The notes below the pieces were generated by a model. That model did no database searches, had not been told where the DNA came from, and saw nothing but the letters and a program-made list of their open reading frames with translations. 64,000 nucleotides of DNA, taken from assembly GCA_030374805.1 (NCBI GenBank), contig JARGSG010000069.1, positions 248,001-312,000 on the forward strand, written 5' to 3'. Shown in pieces: positions 10,819 through 20,095 of this stretch; positions within the stretch are counted from its first letter, which is position 1; each line of letters begins with the position of its first letter. The position numbers and the translations under genes were made by a program. The DNA is from Gracilaria gracilis (Eukaryota > Rhodophyta > Florideophyceae > Gracilariales > Gracilariaceae).

Positions 10819-12828
10819 CTAAGCGTCGCCGCTATTTTGCGGAGCCGTTGGGCTCGCAGATGCGGCTGCTGCTTCACCTTGATGCGGTGAAGATTCCTGT
10901 TTTCCAGGCTGAGTATCCGCCTTCGCACGAAGGTACGATTTGTCGGGAACACGTTCCCGCTCGGCGGGCGTCAACGACTTATAATGGAGAACAATTTTTG
11001 CCATCTCCCTGAATGGTAACATACAGTTCGGGGCAATATGACCAGGTCTGTAGCAAACATGGCATATGAGCTGGCGAAGAGAATCCGCATTGGGCGGCCT
11101 TCGTTCCTGTCTCGGGGGGTAGGGATCCCTCCACCCGGGACGGGAGTTTCTGTATCCGCCAGAGTGCGGCACTGGCAATGCCGGAACATGATTACCGGCG
11201 TACAGAGCAGGATCCGAATCTTCGGTTGTCGGTCCCATCGTGGATGGCAGGTCCGACGTTGCCAAAGATTGGTCACTCTGCACTAGGTGTACGTTGTCGT
11301 AGTTGGCATGGGCTGAACCTCTCGATTGATGCTGTGATAAATCCCTCTCTTCCAGATGGAATAGACGGCGTGTGCGAGACTTAATGCCGGCACGTGCCCG
11401 TGCCGCATCACCCTCAGCTTGGGCAAATTGAACCAGCTCCAAGTAGGAGATCTTGCGCTTGTTCTCCCGATAACGGGCTACCAAAGTCCTAATCGAGGGA
11501 ACCAAGCCATCCACAAACATGGTACATCGCTCGGCCGCGGAGTAGACGTTCCCACAGCGGTGAAAGGCCTTATTCAACCGTGTAGAATAAACGGTCTCCG
11601 TCTCTTCCGGTCCTTGCTTCGTGTCGCGCAATGCGAGTATGGCCTCTTGAATTGCGTTCCCTGTAGCGTAGGATCGCAGGAGGTACTGTACAGCCTCTGG
11701 CCAACAGGTCACTCCTCCCTCGGAGGCACGAGACGATCCGCGGACAGAGTTGTACTGGTCCTCGGCCATACCTTTTAAAAAATAAGGCAGTGCGATGTAG
11801 GCTTGCGCCTCAGACATCCGAAGTACATCGGCTTCCCCAACATATCGGGCGAGAAAATCCAACACTAGGATTGGATCCTGCCCAGAGAACTTATTGGGCT
11901 TCAGTGTGAGCTCCAGCCTCTTAATGTGGTCTTTCACTCGTCCAGTCCCGCGAGGGGTCCTTTCTCCACTGGAGTCTTCCAGCCGATAATATCGGTACGA
12001 CAGCAACTTCCGATACAATAAATTCGTCGGCTTCAGTTCCTTGAGTCCAAGGTGCTTTCGTCCTTTAGAACGGCTCCGGGCAACGCCTTGCGTGGCCTCG
12101 GTGGCCCGGGAACGGGTAGCACGAGAGCGTGGGGGCTCGTCCTCACTTTCCGAAGAATCGGTTGACGAATCCCTGACTTGGGCATTAGACTCAGAGGATG
12201 AAGAAGAGGACGAATCAGGTTCCAATTTAACCTTTCTCTTCTTTCCCGCATGGCGGTCCTTGGAGCGGTGCGACTTCCGAGAACCTTCGGAAACCGGCAC
12301 GCCGGGCGCCACAGCATCGTGAATGATGGTGTGCTCGACCGTTTCCAGACGGGCCGCTAAGCGGTTTAAACGATCAGCTGCCTGCTCATGCAGGACAGCC
12401 GATTCCTTTCGGTCTTCCATGATCTGGTTGACATCAGACCGTAAGACACGGACGTCTTGCGAAACATCCCGAACATCGGCTTCGTACAGCCGTTGCCGGA
12501 GTTTCGTAATGTCGTGAATCAGAGCCACGTGAGAGTTTTGCATCACGCGCACTTGTGCCTCTAATTCACGGAGGGTATACTCGTCGGACCTCGACGACAT
12601 GGCTTCAGCCGCTTGCGCGGAATTAGCCGGTCCTTGAGCTGGTGGGGCCCCATTGTTGGTACGGGGACCCCGGGAAGCCGGTGCTTGAGCGGTATCACCC
12701 GGGACGTTCAGTACATCCGTTGGTAACGGCGGGAGGCTCTGAGCCAGTCCAGATGATTCCGGTGGTCCGGCAATTGGGCCAGGTGCAGACCCAGCCTTCG
12801 AGCGACCGTTGTTACGGCGAGACGTCAT
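10819..12828 (-). CDS. gag: chromovirus 1 Gag polyprotein
   Basis: 669 codons from the ATG at 12828, about 100 nt inside the 5' LTR; an in-frame CTG/TTG start a few codons upstream is not needed. Residues 1-80 are Pro/Ser-rich. About 85-190 form a likely coiled coil (LRELEAQVRVMQ onward), then a Ser/acidic and Lys/Arg linker. The capsid-like Retrotrans_gag domain follows (KPNKFSGQDPILVLDFL to YLELVQFAQAEGD). A single zinc knuckle CHVCYRPGHIAPNC near the C-terminus binds RNA. Gag forms the virus-like particle in the cytoplasm. This frame is open throughout. Confidence 0.92.
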   Translation of the reverse strand: MTSRRNNGRSKAGSAPGPIAGPPESSGLAQSLPPLPTDVLNVPGDTAQAPASRGPRTNNGAPPAQGPANSAQAAEAMSSRSDEYTLRELEAQVRVMQNSHVALIHDITKLRQRLYEADVRDVSQDVRVLRSDVNQIMEDRKESAVLHEQAADRLNRLAARLETVEHTIIHDAVAPGVPVSEGSRKSHRSKDRHAGKKRKVKLEPDSSSSSSSESNAQVRDSSTDSSESEDEPPRSRATRSRATEATQGVARSRSKGRKHLGLKELKPTNLLYRKLLSYRYYRLEDSSGERTPRGTGRVKDHIKRLELTLKPNKFSGQDPILVLDFLARYVGEADVLRMSEAQAYIALPYFLKGMAEDQYNSVRGSSRASEGGVTCWPEAVQYLLRSYATGNAIQEAILALRDTKQGPEETETVYSTRLNKAFHRCGNVYSAAERCTMFVDGLVPSIRTLVARYRENKRKISYLELVQFAQAEGDAARARAGIKSRTRRLFHLEERDLSQHQSRGSAHANYDNVHLVQSDQSLATSDLPSTMGPTTEDSDPALYAGNHVPALPVPHSGGYRNSRPGWRDPYPPRQERRPPNADSLRQLICHVCYRPGHIAPNCMLPFREMAKIVLHYKSLTPAERERVPDKSYLRAKADTQPGKQESSPHQGEAAAASASPTAPQNSGDA

Positions 12829-12914
12829 TGTCCGCCGAAGCAATCGGGAGTTTTAAACGAACGGATGCGCATCAGTTTCCACTACAACAAAAGTTGGCCA
12901 GAAAGCCGATTCTA

Positions 12915-12927
12915 GGTCGGGAGACCA
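12915..12927 (-). promoter_or_regulatory. putative primer-binding site of chromovirus 1
   Basis: Two bases inside the 5' LTR the minus strand reads TGGTCTCCCGACC. The TGG start fits pairing to a tRNA 3' CCA end, so this is a conventional 3'-end primer site. I cannot name the tRNA. Confidence 0.6.
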
Positions 12928-12929
12928 CT

Positions 12930-13781
12930 TGTGGGGCAAAGCCGGGAACGGAAGGAAAGAACACAAACCGCGCCAGCGGCTACGCAACCAAGGTGTTCAG
13001 CCTTGCTCCCTATTGGGGCAGAGCAGTGGCAGAACCCTCCGATGAGGCCGACACGTGCCGGGCGTAACTCCGGGCGGCCTCTTCCTGACTTACAGACGGA
13101 GGTTGGGGGTGGCAATCGGGGTGCCAACAGGATGGATTCCACTGGGTGTGGCGTATCCCGTAGCAAAAGGGGCGAGATAGAAGGTAGCAAAATGAGCCGC
13201 ACTGCGGAGCACAGACTCGTGAGAGCGGGGAATAATCCCGAGACAAAAAGGGGCAAACCTGTACAACAGGGCGAAGTGTAACGAAGCCGTAAGACGGGAA
13301 AACAGAAAGAGTGTATGGAAGAATAATAAATAAGAGGCCGTAACGACGGATCGGTGCTTCTCGGTGACGGAGGTGGATAACTTGTCCGGATAAGCGGCGG
13401 TATTCCCCGGGAATGGGGCGAAAGACCGTGCGCAAGCGGAACTCAAGCTAGAGCCAAGGCCTCGTTGAGGTTTACTTCCCCGTACAGTGGCGGCAAGTGC
13501 CGCCACTTATATACGGCTGACAAATATCACTAAAATATCTAAGTACCCGGCACGCCGGCCAACACTACCCACGTGTACCTCCGTGGCACCCTTGCAACGG
13601 CGCATCCGGTAATCGGGCGCGGGCACACACGTGTCGCGCCAATCCTACCCTTCATAGGCGGATCCCTAATCCGGGCCCAATAGGCAAATAGACTTCATAA
13701 TAGTAGGAAGTTCAGCCGAAAATAACAACGGATATATGAGTGGCATCCCCCTCAGTCCCTGCCAAGGGCAATTGCTCTACA
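12930..13781 (-). repeat. chromovirus 1 LTR (5' LTR in element sense)
   Basis: 852 bp, about 99% identical to 2339-3190. Contains an inverted repeat around GTGGCGGCAAGTGCCGCCAC (13485-13505), near where a promoter hairpin could lie. Followed by the CAGGC duplication at 13782-13786. Confidence 0.95.
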
Positions 13782-13786
13782 CAGGC
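13782..13786. repeat. target-site duplication CAGGC, right copy
   Basis: Matches 2334-2338 exactly and closes chromovirus 1. Confidence 0.9.
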
Positions 13787-13944
13787 TACACCGCGTTGAG
13801 ATGAACGGCGCGCAGACGCTGCGGAAACGACTCGGCGGAGCGACGCAGGTTGTATCCCAGCAGAAAGGCGGCCAGCAGGAGCACGAGCCGCACGTGCATC
13901 GAAGAGGGCGCGAAACAGGGAGCGGTAGCGGAGACGACGGCCAT
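13787..13944 (-). pseudogene. host type II membrane protein gene, N-terminal anchor part
   Basis: Minus-strand frame from an ATG at 13944 (or an internal ATG at 13899) encodes a short basic lead, then LVLLLAAFLLGYNL, a single hydrophobic anchor close to the N-terminus as in Golgi type II enzymes. The frame meets TAG at 13786-13788, partly within the target duplication, and beyond the retrotransposon continues in the same phase at 2338. Together with 1606-2338 it forms a single-anchor, luminally glycosylated protein of about 300 residues, now dead. Its start region faces the acetyl-CoA synthetase pseudogene across a GC-rich divergent spacer of about 810 bp. Confidence 0.55.
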
Positions 13945-14193
13945 GTTGAGCGGCGAGCTTGCGCGCGCGCGGCGGCGATGCCGCAGCGGGCGTGCGCGGT
14001 GCGACGGCGCAGACGGACGCTCTGGCGGCGCGACGGACGCCACTGAAGAGAGGACGGTATCAAGGCGTGGGTGAGCAGTACAAGCAGCGACGCGAGCAGG
14101 GCGACACGGCTTGTACAAAACGGTGGAAGGCGCGCGCGCGTGGGCCACGCCGGCGTGACATGTCGTATCTACATACGTGTCCACCTGGGGGTA

Positions 14194-14250
14194 CGTGTGC
14201 TGTGCGTGCTGCTGCTGTTGCTGCTGCTGTTGTTGCCGTTGCTGCGCGCG
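14194..14250. repeat. CTG/TTG trinucleotide tract
   Basis: A run of imperfect CTG, TTG and CCG triplets in the GC-rich spacer between the two divergent host genes. It produces long poly-Cys, poly-Leu and poly-Gln shadow ORFs on both strands that I do not regard as genes. The rest of 13945-14755 holds no gene I can support. Confidence 0.85.
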
Positions 14251-14755
14251 CGTTGAACCAACGGCGAATGGCGGTGGTGGACGGCCGCGCGTATGTGCAC
14301 GATGGCAATTGCGGCACATACGGCGACGGCAAAGGCGGGCGCGCGTGGCAGCGTGCGCGTCCACCGGAGAGAAGCGCACGGCGCACACCGGATCCGCACC
14401 GGATCCGCACTGGATCACGCGCGGCGACGCGCCGAGCTCCTCGAGCTCTCTGGCTGCTAGCAGCCAGCATTGCTGCAGCAGCAGCAAGGGCACAGCCAGC
14501 AGCCGTGTGCGGGCGGTTGGAGCGTGTGATGGGCGCCGTTTGCGCACGGCGCAGACACGCACGGGCATGCGCAGCAGCGGCGGCGGCGGCGGCTGCGTGC
14601 GCGCGCGCGAGTAGCCGTCGCGCATGGGGGCCGCTGCGTCACTACCGCGCGCTCAAATGCCGTGCTTCGTTTCGCTGCTTGCGCTTCCTTGTCGCCACCG
14701 CTGCAGCCGCCGACGCCGCCGTGCCTCCAGCGTATTGCCGCTGTGCGCACCCGTC

Positions 14756-15612
14756 ATGCAGCACGTCAAGCGCGCCAAGACGCGCGCCCAGCGCGTCCAG
14801 CGCGCCCATCCCGTCGTGCCCGCCGCCTTGCCAAACGCTCATTTGCCAGACCTGCGCGCGTACCACCGCCTTTACCGCCGCTCCATCGCCCAGCCGGATG
14901 CATTTTGGAGCGAGGTTGCTTCCGCCTTTACGTGGCACCGCCCCGACCCTGACGCTAACGCACACGCCCCCGACCCCGCTCACGCCGCCGACGCCGCCGA
15001 CGTGCTGGCGTATAGCTTTGACCCCGCCGCCGCTGGCGTGCATGTGTCCTTCTTGAAGAACCGCTTCACCAATGTGTGCTACAACGCGCTGTATAGGTGG
15101 CTGCACCACCCTGCAAACTCCCACTCGGTCGCCTTCTAGTGCGAGGGCAACGAGCCTGGTCGCCGTACTGTCGTTACTTTTGCCCACTTGTCCGACATGG
15201 TGCAGCGCTTTGCCAATGCGTTGAAGCACCAGTTCAACGTCAACAATGGCGACGTCGTCATTCTATACATGCCCATGATCCCGCAACTCCCCGCCGCAAT
15301 GCTCGCCTGCGCCCGCATTGGCGCCGTTCAGACCCGGCACTCACAAGATTGATCCCTCCTTATTGGAGGCACCTCGTGATGTCGCTTGGGATCATGCTCT
15401 GGCTCAAGCTGAACCCACTTGTCCCGTTGAATGGGTCGAAATCGGGAATCCGTTGTTTGTCCTGTATACAAGTGGTAGCTCTGGAAAACCTAAAGGCGTT
15501 GTTCATACTACTGCGGGATATATGATTTACGCTGCCACAACCTTCAAGTATACCTTTGACTACCAACCCGACGATGTTTTCTTTTCAACCTCTGATGATG
15601 GATGGATTCAAC
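14756..15612 (+). pseudogene. ACS: acetyl-CoA synthetase (AMP-forming), truncated pseudogene
   Basis: The N-terminal half of acetate-CoA ligase, which makes acetyl-CoA from acetate, ATP and CoA through acetyl-AMP. Visible: YHRLYRRSIAQPDAFWSEVA (start domain), [20 protein letters not shown] followed by ACARIGAV, then the ATP-binding loop YTSGSSGKPKG and VHTTAGYMIYAATTFKYTFD. The frame has an in-frame TAG at 15137-15139. About 70 residues are missing, with a frame change, near 15333. The match stops at STSDDGWI, about 15612, so roughly 360 C-terminal residues are absent. An earlier in-frame ATG at 14624 would add a possible targeting leader. The first half is much more GC-rich than the second. 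Confidence 0.85.
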
Positions 15613-15727
15613 GAACAGTAGCGTGAAACGTTCAGCTGTTGAAATTGAAGGACAACAAAGTGAACTAGATATCACCAAAGATGGTGATGTGACTGATACG
15701 TATGTGGATGACCGTGATGGCAAGTGC
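15613..15727 (+). other. unassigned joint between ACS and PEPC fragments
   Basis: Open frame starting ATG near 15600 (MDSTNSSVKRSAVEIEGQQS) that matches neither neighbour as far as I can tell. It could be filler DNA from a rearrangement or the N-terminal part of an unknown gene. Confidence 0.3.
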
Positions 15728-16243
15728 GCTCGTACAGGAACATCTTCCCGTCATGTATTGCTCCCTGGGTGAAAGAGAAGATCACATTCTTTCTGAAGGA
15801 AAGCTGAAAGACCTCATTCGCAGGGTGAACATCTTCGGTCTCACATTGGTCAAGCTCGACATTTGTCAAGAGGCTGATGAACATCCCAATGCCATGTCAG
15901 TTATCACGGACTACTACGGCATGGGTAAGTATGATGATCTGAAGGAGGAACAGCGACTGGAGTTTCTCACAAGCGTCTTGGAGGGTAAACGCCCTCTGCT
16001 TCTTGGGAACCACCCGGCCACTGGCAAGGCAAAGAACGTGTTAGACAATTTCGAAGCCGTTTCAGAGATCGGGTCGGAAGCTCGGGGAGCTTATATTATC
16101 TCCATGTGCATGTGACCGTCGTATGTTCTTGCTGTGGAAGTTCTCAAGAGAGAGTGTTCTGCAGATTGTGGTGCGAACTCATTACGTGTTGTGCCGCTTC
16201 TCGAGACTATCTATATGCTCCAAACCTGGACTATGTAAGAGGT
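15728..16243 (+). pseudogene. PPC: phosphoenolpyruvate carboxylase, internal fragment
   Basis: The central part of PEPC, which adds bicarbonate to phosphoenolpyruvate to give oxaloacetate. Visible in order: DGKL-like EGKLKDLIRRVNIFGLTLVK, LDICQE, EEQRLEFLTSVLEGKRPLL, VLDNFEAVSEIGSEARGAYI, and in a second frame SYVLAVEVLKREC then LRVVPLLETI. A frame change lies near 16113-16116 and a TAA at about 16241 ends the match. The catalytic C-terminal half is missing; the Harbinger transposase begins within about 15 bp. The fragment equals roughly 170 of about 950 residues. Confidence 0.85.
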
Positions 16244-16255
16244 GCCAAGACAAAT

Positions 16256-17464
16256 TTACATATGGTCTGGGTCTTGTTGCTCGCTATACACAGATGCAAT
16301 TTGGCTATGACCCATGGTGCGGGTGCGATAATTGACGAGATGACAAGCCAAATACAGCAAGCGACCATGTTTGTTATGGTTCGAAGGCAGAACTCTAGTC
16401 AGCCGCCGGAACGGAGCCTTCAACCCACGCACACCCCACTCAGCGCATTGTCGCTCGCTAGGGTATATTCGTTGGAGTACCAGGTCAATTGCCGCACATC
16501 CCGTTGATATGGACAGAATTCTTCGTTCGTTTAACTTCCGTGCTCGTACAACCTTTCCCGCCGTGATTCGAATGTCGTTCACGAACGCCGAGTCTCCCAA
16601 TATCGCATATCTCGCTGGCGTGTTGCAGTCAGGAATTAGTTTTGGCCAGTATAATCCAGATAAGTACGCCAGTTTACTATCATGATAACTCCCAGGATAA
16701 TTCAAATCTGCATGTATGACCTCACCTTTGAAGTTCCAGACTAACAGATTGGTTGCCTCAACCCGTTGTCTCATTGCGTTATAGAATGCGTTTTGCGTGT
16801 CGGGATCGCCGAAGTCTAGCACATCCAATCGAGCTCCGTCGCTTACACCAAACACTCCGCGAAGCGCATATCCATGGATTCTATTCTTCTCCAATAATGC
16901 ACAAGATTCTCTCATTTCTGGTTCTGTCGGCCATGCAATTCTGAACTGTGGATGGGCAGTGTCTTGTGTTACATTCCAAAGAACTTCAACCGCATAATCG
17001 AGCCATTCGGACAAAAAAGATGGTGTGATTCTAAATATGGGGCAAAGGGAATACTCTACATCTCCAGTATTCATGTACCACAGAGCAAGGCCCAACAAAT
17101 CGTCAGTATGCAGTATTGCTTTTCTTTCCAATGCGGTGGGTGATGATCGAAATGGAGAACCATTTCTTGTTATTGAGCGTGTTGCAGAGAACCACGGGAG
17201 TAGATCACCGAAGAAGACGGATTTGTTAAAATTTGTTGCAACAATATAATTCGCATCTGTTCCACACAGAAAAAGACGCCGCCATGGTGTTGTGTGCAAG
17301 TGCGCGCGTACAATCCCAGAGCGCAGGAACTTTAGGTCTTTGGTTTTTCTTCGTTTACGTTTTGTATGTTTACGGCGTTTGCCTTCACGATGACGGATAA
17401 GAAGAAGTATGAGGTTACAGGCTGTCTGGAACAGAACAAGAGAATTTGGTTTTGAGCGTGGCAT
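16256..17464 (-). CDS. PIF/Harbinger-type transposase
   Basis: Open frame of 402 residues from ATG 17464. The N-terminal 50 residues are basic (KRRKHTKRKRRKTKDLK), probably a nuclear signal or DNA-binding tail. The core fits DDE_Tnp_4: D209 in GVFGVSDGARLD, the NYPGSYHDS block at 256-263, D291 in ILGDSAF, and E342 in AEWGVRGLKAPFRRL. The enzyme would cut and paste DNA at 3-bp TWA-like sites. No TIRs could be assigned. The separate Myb-like protein typical of this family was not recognised; the unassigned ORF at 18143-18625 on the same strand is a weak candidate. The frame is uninterrupted, unlike most genes here. It lies against the PEPC fragment. Confidence 0.85.
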   Translation of the reverse strand: MPRSKPNSLVLFQTACNLILLLIRHREGKRRKHTKRKRRKTKDLKFLRSGIVRAHLHTTPWRRLFLCGTDANYIVATNFNKSVFFGDLLPWFSATRSITRNGSPFRSSPTALERKAILHTDDLLGLALWYMNTGDVEYSLCPIFRITPSFLSEWLDYAVEVLWNVTQDTAHPQFRIAWPTEPEMRESCALLEKNRIHGYALRGVFGVSDGARLDVLDFGDPDTQNAFYNAMRQRVEATNLLVWNFKGEVIHADLNYPGSYHDSKLAYLSGLYWPKLIPDCNTPARYAILGDSAFVNDIRITAGKVVRARKLNERRILSISTGCAAIDLVLQRIYPSERQCAEWGVRGLKAPFRRLTRVLPSNHNKHGRLLYLACHLVNYRTRTMGHSQIASVYSEQQDPDHM

Positions 17465-17566
17465 GAGGGAAAGTTGTCTTGTGAGAGCAGGAGTGAAAGC
17501 TTGTTCATATGCTTTGGATGTTGTTATGCGTTTCGAATAAAAAGATGCGTTTCACTTACACGAAAG

Positions 17567-17640
17567 CTCCTTGTTGCCAGAACTTGGCGTCTGGACAGGG
17601 TGCCGCTGACCCCGTCCAGACGCCAAGTTCTGGCAACAAG
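17567..17640. repeat. near-perfect hairpin with 31-bp arms
   Basis: The left arm begins CTTGTTGCCAGAACTTGGCG and the right arm ends with its reverse complement; the arms pair over about 31 bp with one mismatch around a 9-base loop. The core AACTTGGCGTCTGG occurs a third time at about 17670-17685. It could be a tiny foldback MITE or end remnants of the Harbinger element. Confidence 0.8.
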
Positions 17641-17759
17641 AACTTCCACGTGCGCGCTTTTGATTTGCTCTTCAACTTGGCGTCTGGGACTTTCGGGATT
17701 TTCGGACGGACCCAGTAATTCGAGATCGTCCCCAATTGCCAACTGGCCACAACTCATTC

Positions 17760-18142
17760 CAGCTCAGGTTTCGAAAGCATCTTTTGGAGATGGGCTCCCC
17801 GGTAATGCCGTTGTCGAATAGCTCAAATACGTCTATTCGCAATTTGCGATGCGTTGGTGGTTGGATGTATGACTAAGTAGCATCAACGGTTGCACAACTT
17901 CAATGGGTAGAAAGCAAAACAAAGAGTATAAAGAGAGGGGCCAAGGCGAGATAGCCATCGTACGAAGAAGCTGGATGAAACGCCAAAAACAGAAAACTGA
18001 TACAAACGGCAACCTGGAGCTGTGACTCCCATTTTGCATTTTTGCTTAACGCTATACGCCTGCATCTTTTTTCAATTCTTCTGCACATTGAAGGTTTACC
18101 AATTGTAATCGGTGTTAATGGTGTTGGCCATCTGTAGCTATA
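17760..18142. other. intergenic, nothing recognised
   Basis: AT-leaning spacer without a supportable gene; only short overlapping frames on the minus strand. Confidence 0.6.
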
Positions 18143-18625
18143 CTAAATTCTAAGTCGTGATACTCGTTGTAATACAAAGTGTACCTGCTCCTTGACGGCG
18201 GCCATGTTTTTGCTGTTGAAAGCCGGCAAACTATGCCCGGGTCTGCGGCATTCTTTTAGCTCGTGTGGAAGCATTGCTTTATAGAACGCTGTGATTGGGG
18301 GCCCAAAGTCTTCGCATACATCAAACTTTGCGCCTTCGTTGTACGCTGAGTCTGGCGGGGGGAGTGTGATATCTTCTGATGTGTACTTGAACTGCTTTGG
18401 AAGCTTGATCTTGATAAAAGAAGTCTTAGAAAGTCGGTTCGGCCCTGCTGATCCCATTGTTCTCTGTTTGGACCTAGACTTGTTTTCTTTCTTCAACCTA
18501 TTTTTGAGTGGGAGTGAAGACTTGGAACAACAGGCAGGCAACTCTGGGGACTTTGGGATGCACATATGAATGTGATGAGACTGGAGTCGTTGTAGCAAAG
18601 TAAGAATGATCACAGAAGAAGGCAA
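18143..18625 (-). CDS. unrecognised ORF, 160 residues
   Basis: Minus-strand frame from ATG 18625, or from an internal ATG about 56 codons in (MGSAGPNRLSKTSFIKIKLP). The N-terminal third is Lys/Ser-rich and basic (KNRLKKENKSRSKQR). The later part is more ordered (KYTSEDITLPPPDSAY, DFGPPITAFYKAMLPHELKE). I recognise no family. It lies on the same strand as, and 680 bp from, the Harbinger transposase and could be that element's second protein; this is only a positional guess. Confidence 0.35.
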   Translation of the reverse strand: MPSSVIILTLLQRLQSHHIHMCIPKSPELPACCSKSSLPLKNRLKKENKSRSKQRTMGSAGPNRLSKTSFIKIKLPKQFKYTSEDITLPPPDSAYNEGAKFDVCEDFGPPITAFYKAMLPHELKECRRPGHSLPAFNSKNMAAVKEQVHFVLQRVSRLRI

Positions 18626-19940
18626 TGTGGTCAGAATAAAATAGTGTTTGGTTCTCAGGTGTTCAGGGTACTAGAGCAGAACAGAAGAACTGATAAACGA
18701 TGCAGTGAAGAATAGAGAGAAGAAAAAGGCCTGTCGAACAGTGTAATGAGTCAGACAGATGGTAACCCGGGTGTGTGGCAAAAGTCGGGGTCAGCAAATC
18801 GTCAGCAGGGTCTGGGGGGTGCACGCAACCTCAAGCCCAACGAGATTGGTCGGCGCAAGAGATGATTAGACGAGTTGGAAGAATGCGGCTGAGTGCAAAC
18901 CGAGTGCAGAAAGCACAGTAGAGGCGCAAATGACAGAGATGTTAGCAGCAAAGTATAGGGAGTGCAACGCAGGAAGCAATCGATGATGCAGAAACAAGAT
19001 ATATGTATGGCGTAGGCCGACCGAGAGCGCGTTGCTGTGATTCGTGACGGCTAGAAATAAGCGGTGTATCTCATGCACTGTCAATGGAGGGGAAGCGAAT
19101 GATTGAATAGAGACCGTGTAGATGGGATAGTGTTGGGAGTGTTTCGAAACTAACGGGATTCTAAAGCCTGTCACGAAAGTTCGAGACGACAGACCGGAGT
19201 GCTTGTGAGCCAGAGAAATCGAGAGAATAACTCAGAGCGTTGGATCGTGGGACGTAGAGGTGGCTTCGGTCGTGCGATAGACACAAGACTCAGAAAGCAG
19301 ACGGGGAGCTAGTATTCTATAGAGAACAAGGCAAAATGGCCGTATTAAAGAGCGTAGATACAGTCAGTGAGAGCAGATATGAAATGGATGGAAGAATACG
19401 ATAGATGAGTGAGGTGGTAATGCGAAAAAGTTAGAGTGTGGTGGGGGGTTGCAAATGAGCCAAAGAAGGTTCAAGAGCAGATGTGAATGCGAATCAATTG
19501 GATATAGAATATGGCAGTCAAGACCTGGGGGTAGAAGAAGAGGGGGAGTCGAGCAGGGAGCGGTCGCAGGACGAAACTTCTCGGTACGAGCGCGGCGGAG
19601 CTTCAGATCGGCAGTTCGACGAATGGCGCAGAGTGTGCTGGCGACGTGTGTGGATCCAAAGCGTACACGCGCAACACGTGTGTTTTCTACACGTGGCAAT
19701 GTCTTACACGTCATACAGTTGCCCTTCATCCAAACTTGACAGTGTGTGAAAGAGCGGATACGTAGCGCCTTATCAAAGTGATTTCATTGGGCGATGAAAC
19801 GCCGCCATCGCCGTTGAACGGCTCCACAGCCCTTGAAATGGCTCCAAACGCCTCCAAGCAGCCTAACGAGCGGCGGCTCACTAGGCTTGTTAACTTTAGA
19901 TAAAGTTTAGAAAATTTTCTATCAAAGGCGAAGGAAGGTA
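18626..19940. other. purine-rich spacer, nothing recognised
   Basis: A long AG-rich stretch on the plus strand with only short frames (for example around 18866-19174 and 19364-19729) that show no domain, signal or repeat I can defend. Confidence 0.5.
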
Positions 19941-19984
19941 TGTGTATACCTTCGTAGTACTGTACCTCCTCGCATTACTTCACC

Positions 19985-20095
19985 TTCGGCACGAGCCCAA
20001 GTGGCCTACTCTTCAGCCGAAAGGGAACGTTCCAGTTGTTACATTAACTAGACAAGTGCAAAACACGAAACGATCAAGCAGAGAACCCCTGAAGG
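19985..20095 (+). repeat. dispersed repeat C, copy 1
   Basis: Shares about 110 bp with the reverse complement of 24040-24175. Common blocks are TTCGGCACGA, GTGGCCTACT, GCCGAAAGGGAACG and AAACGATCAAGCAG. Copy 2 has a short extra block in the middle. The two lie in inverted orientation about 4 kb apart. Confidence 0.7.

Larger units (their letters stand above)
2339..13781 (-). mobile_element. Ty3/gypsy chromovirus 1, full-length with both LTRs
   Basis: An 11.4-kb element on the minus strand, bounded by 852-bp LTRs (TG...CA) and CAGGC duplications. Order in its sense: LTR, primer site, gag, protease, reverse transcriptase, RNase H, integrase, chromodomain, then an accessory ORF in the opposite orientation, polypurine tract, LTR. 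The LTRs differ by about six substitutions and two single-base indels, roughly 99% identity, so the insertion is recent. The pol region does not read as one frame and carries about two breaks, so this copy is probably not autonomous although structurally complete. It sits inside a host membrane-protein gene. Confidence 0.93.

Noticed and set aside
13959-15056. 365-codon plus-strand frame and overlapping minus-strand frames in the GC-rich spacer
   Set aside because: Ala/Arg/Cys-rich translation driven by CG bias and CTG triplets; the true signals there are the ACS pseudogene on the plus strand and the N-terminal host piece on the minus strand.
18866-19729. Minus-strand frames of 102 and 121 residues
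   Set aside because: Composition-driven (His/Ser/Leu-rich opposite a purine-rich strand), no domain, signal or conservation visible.
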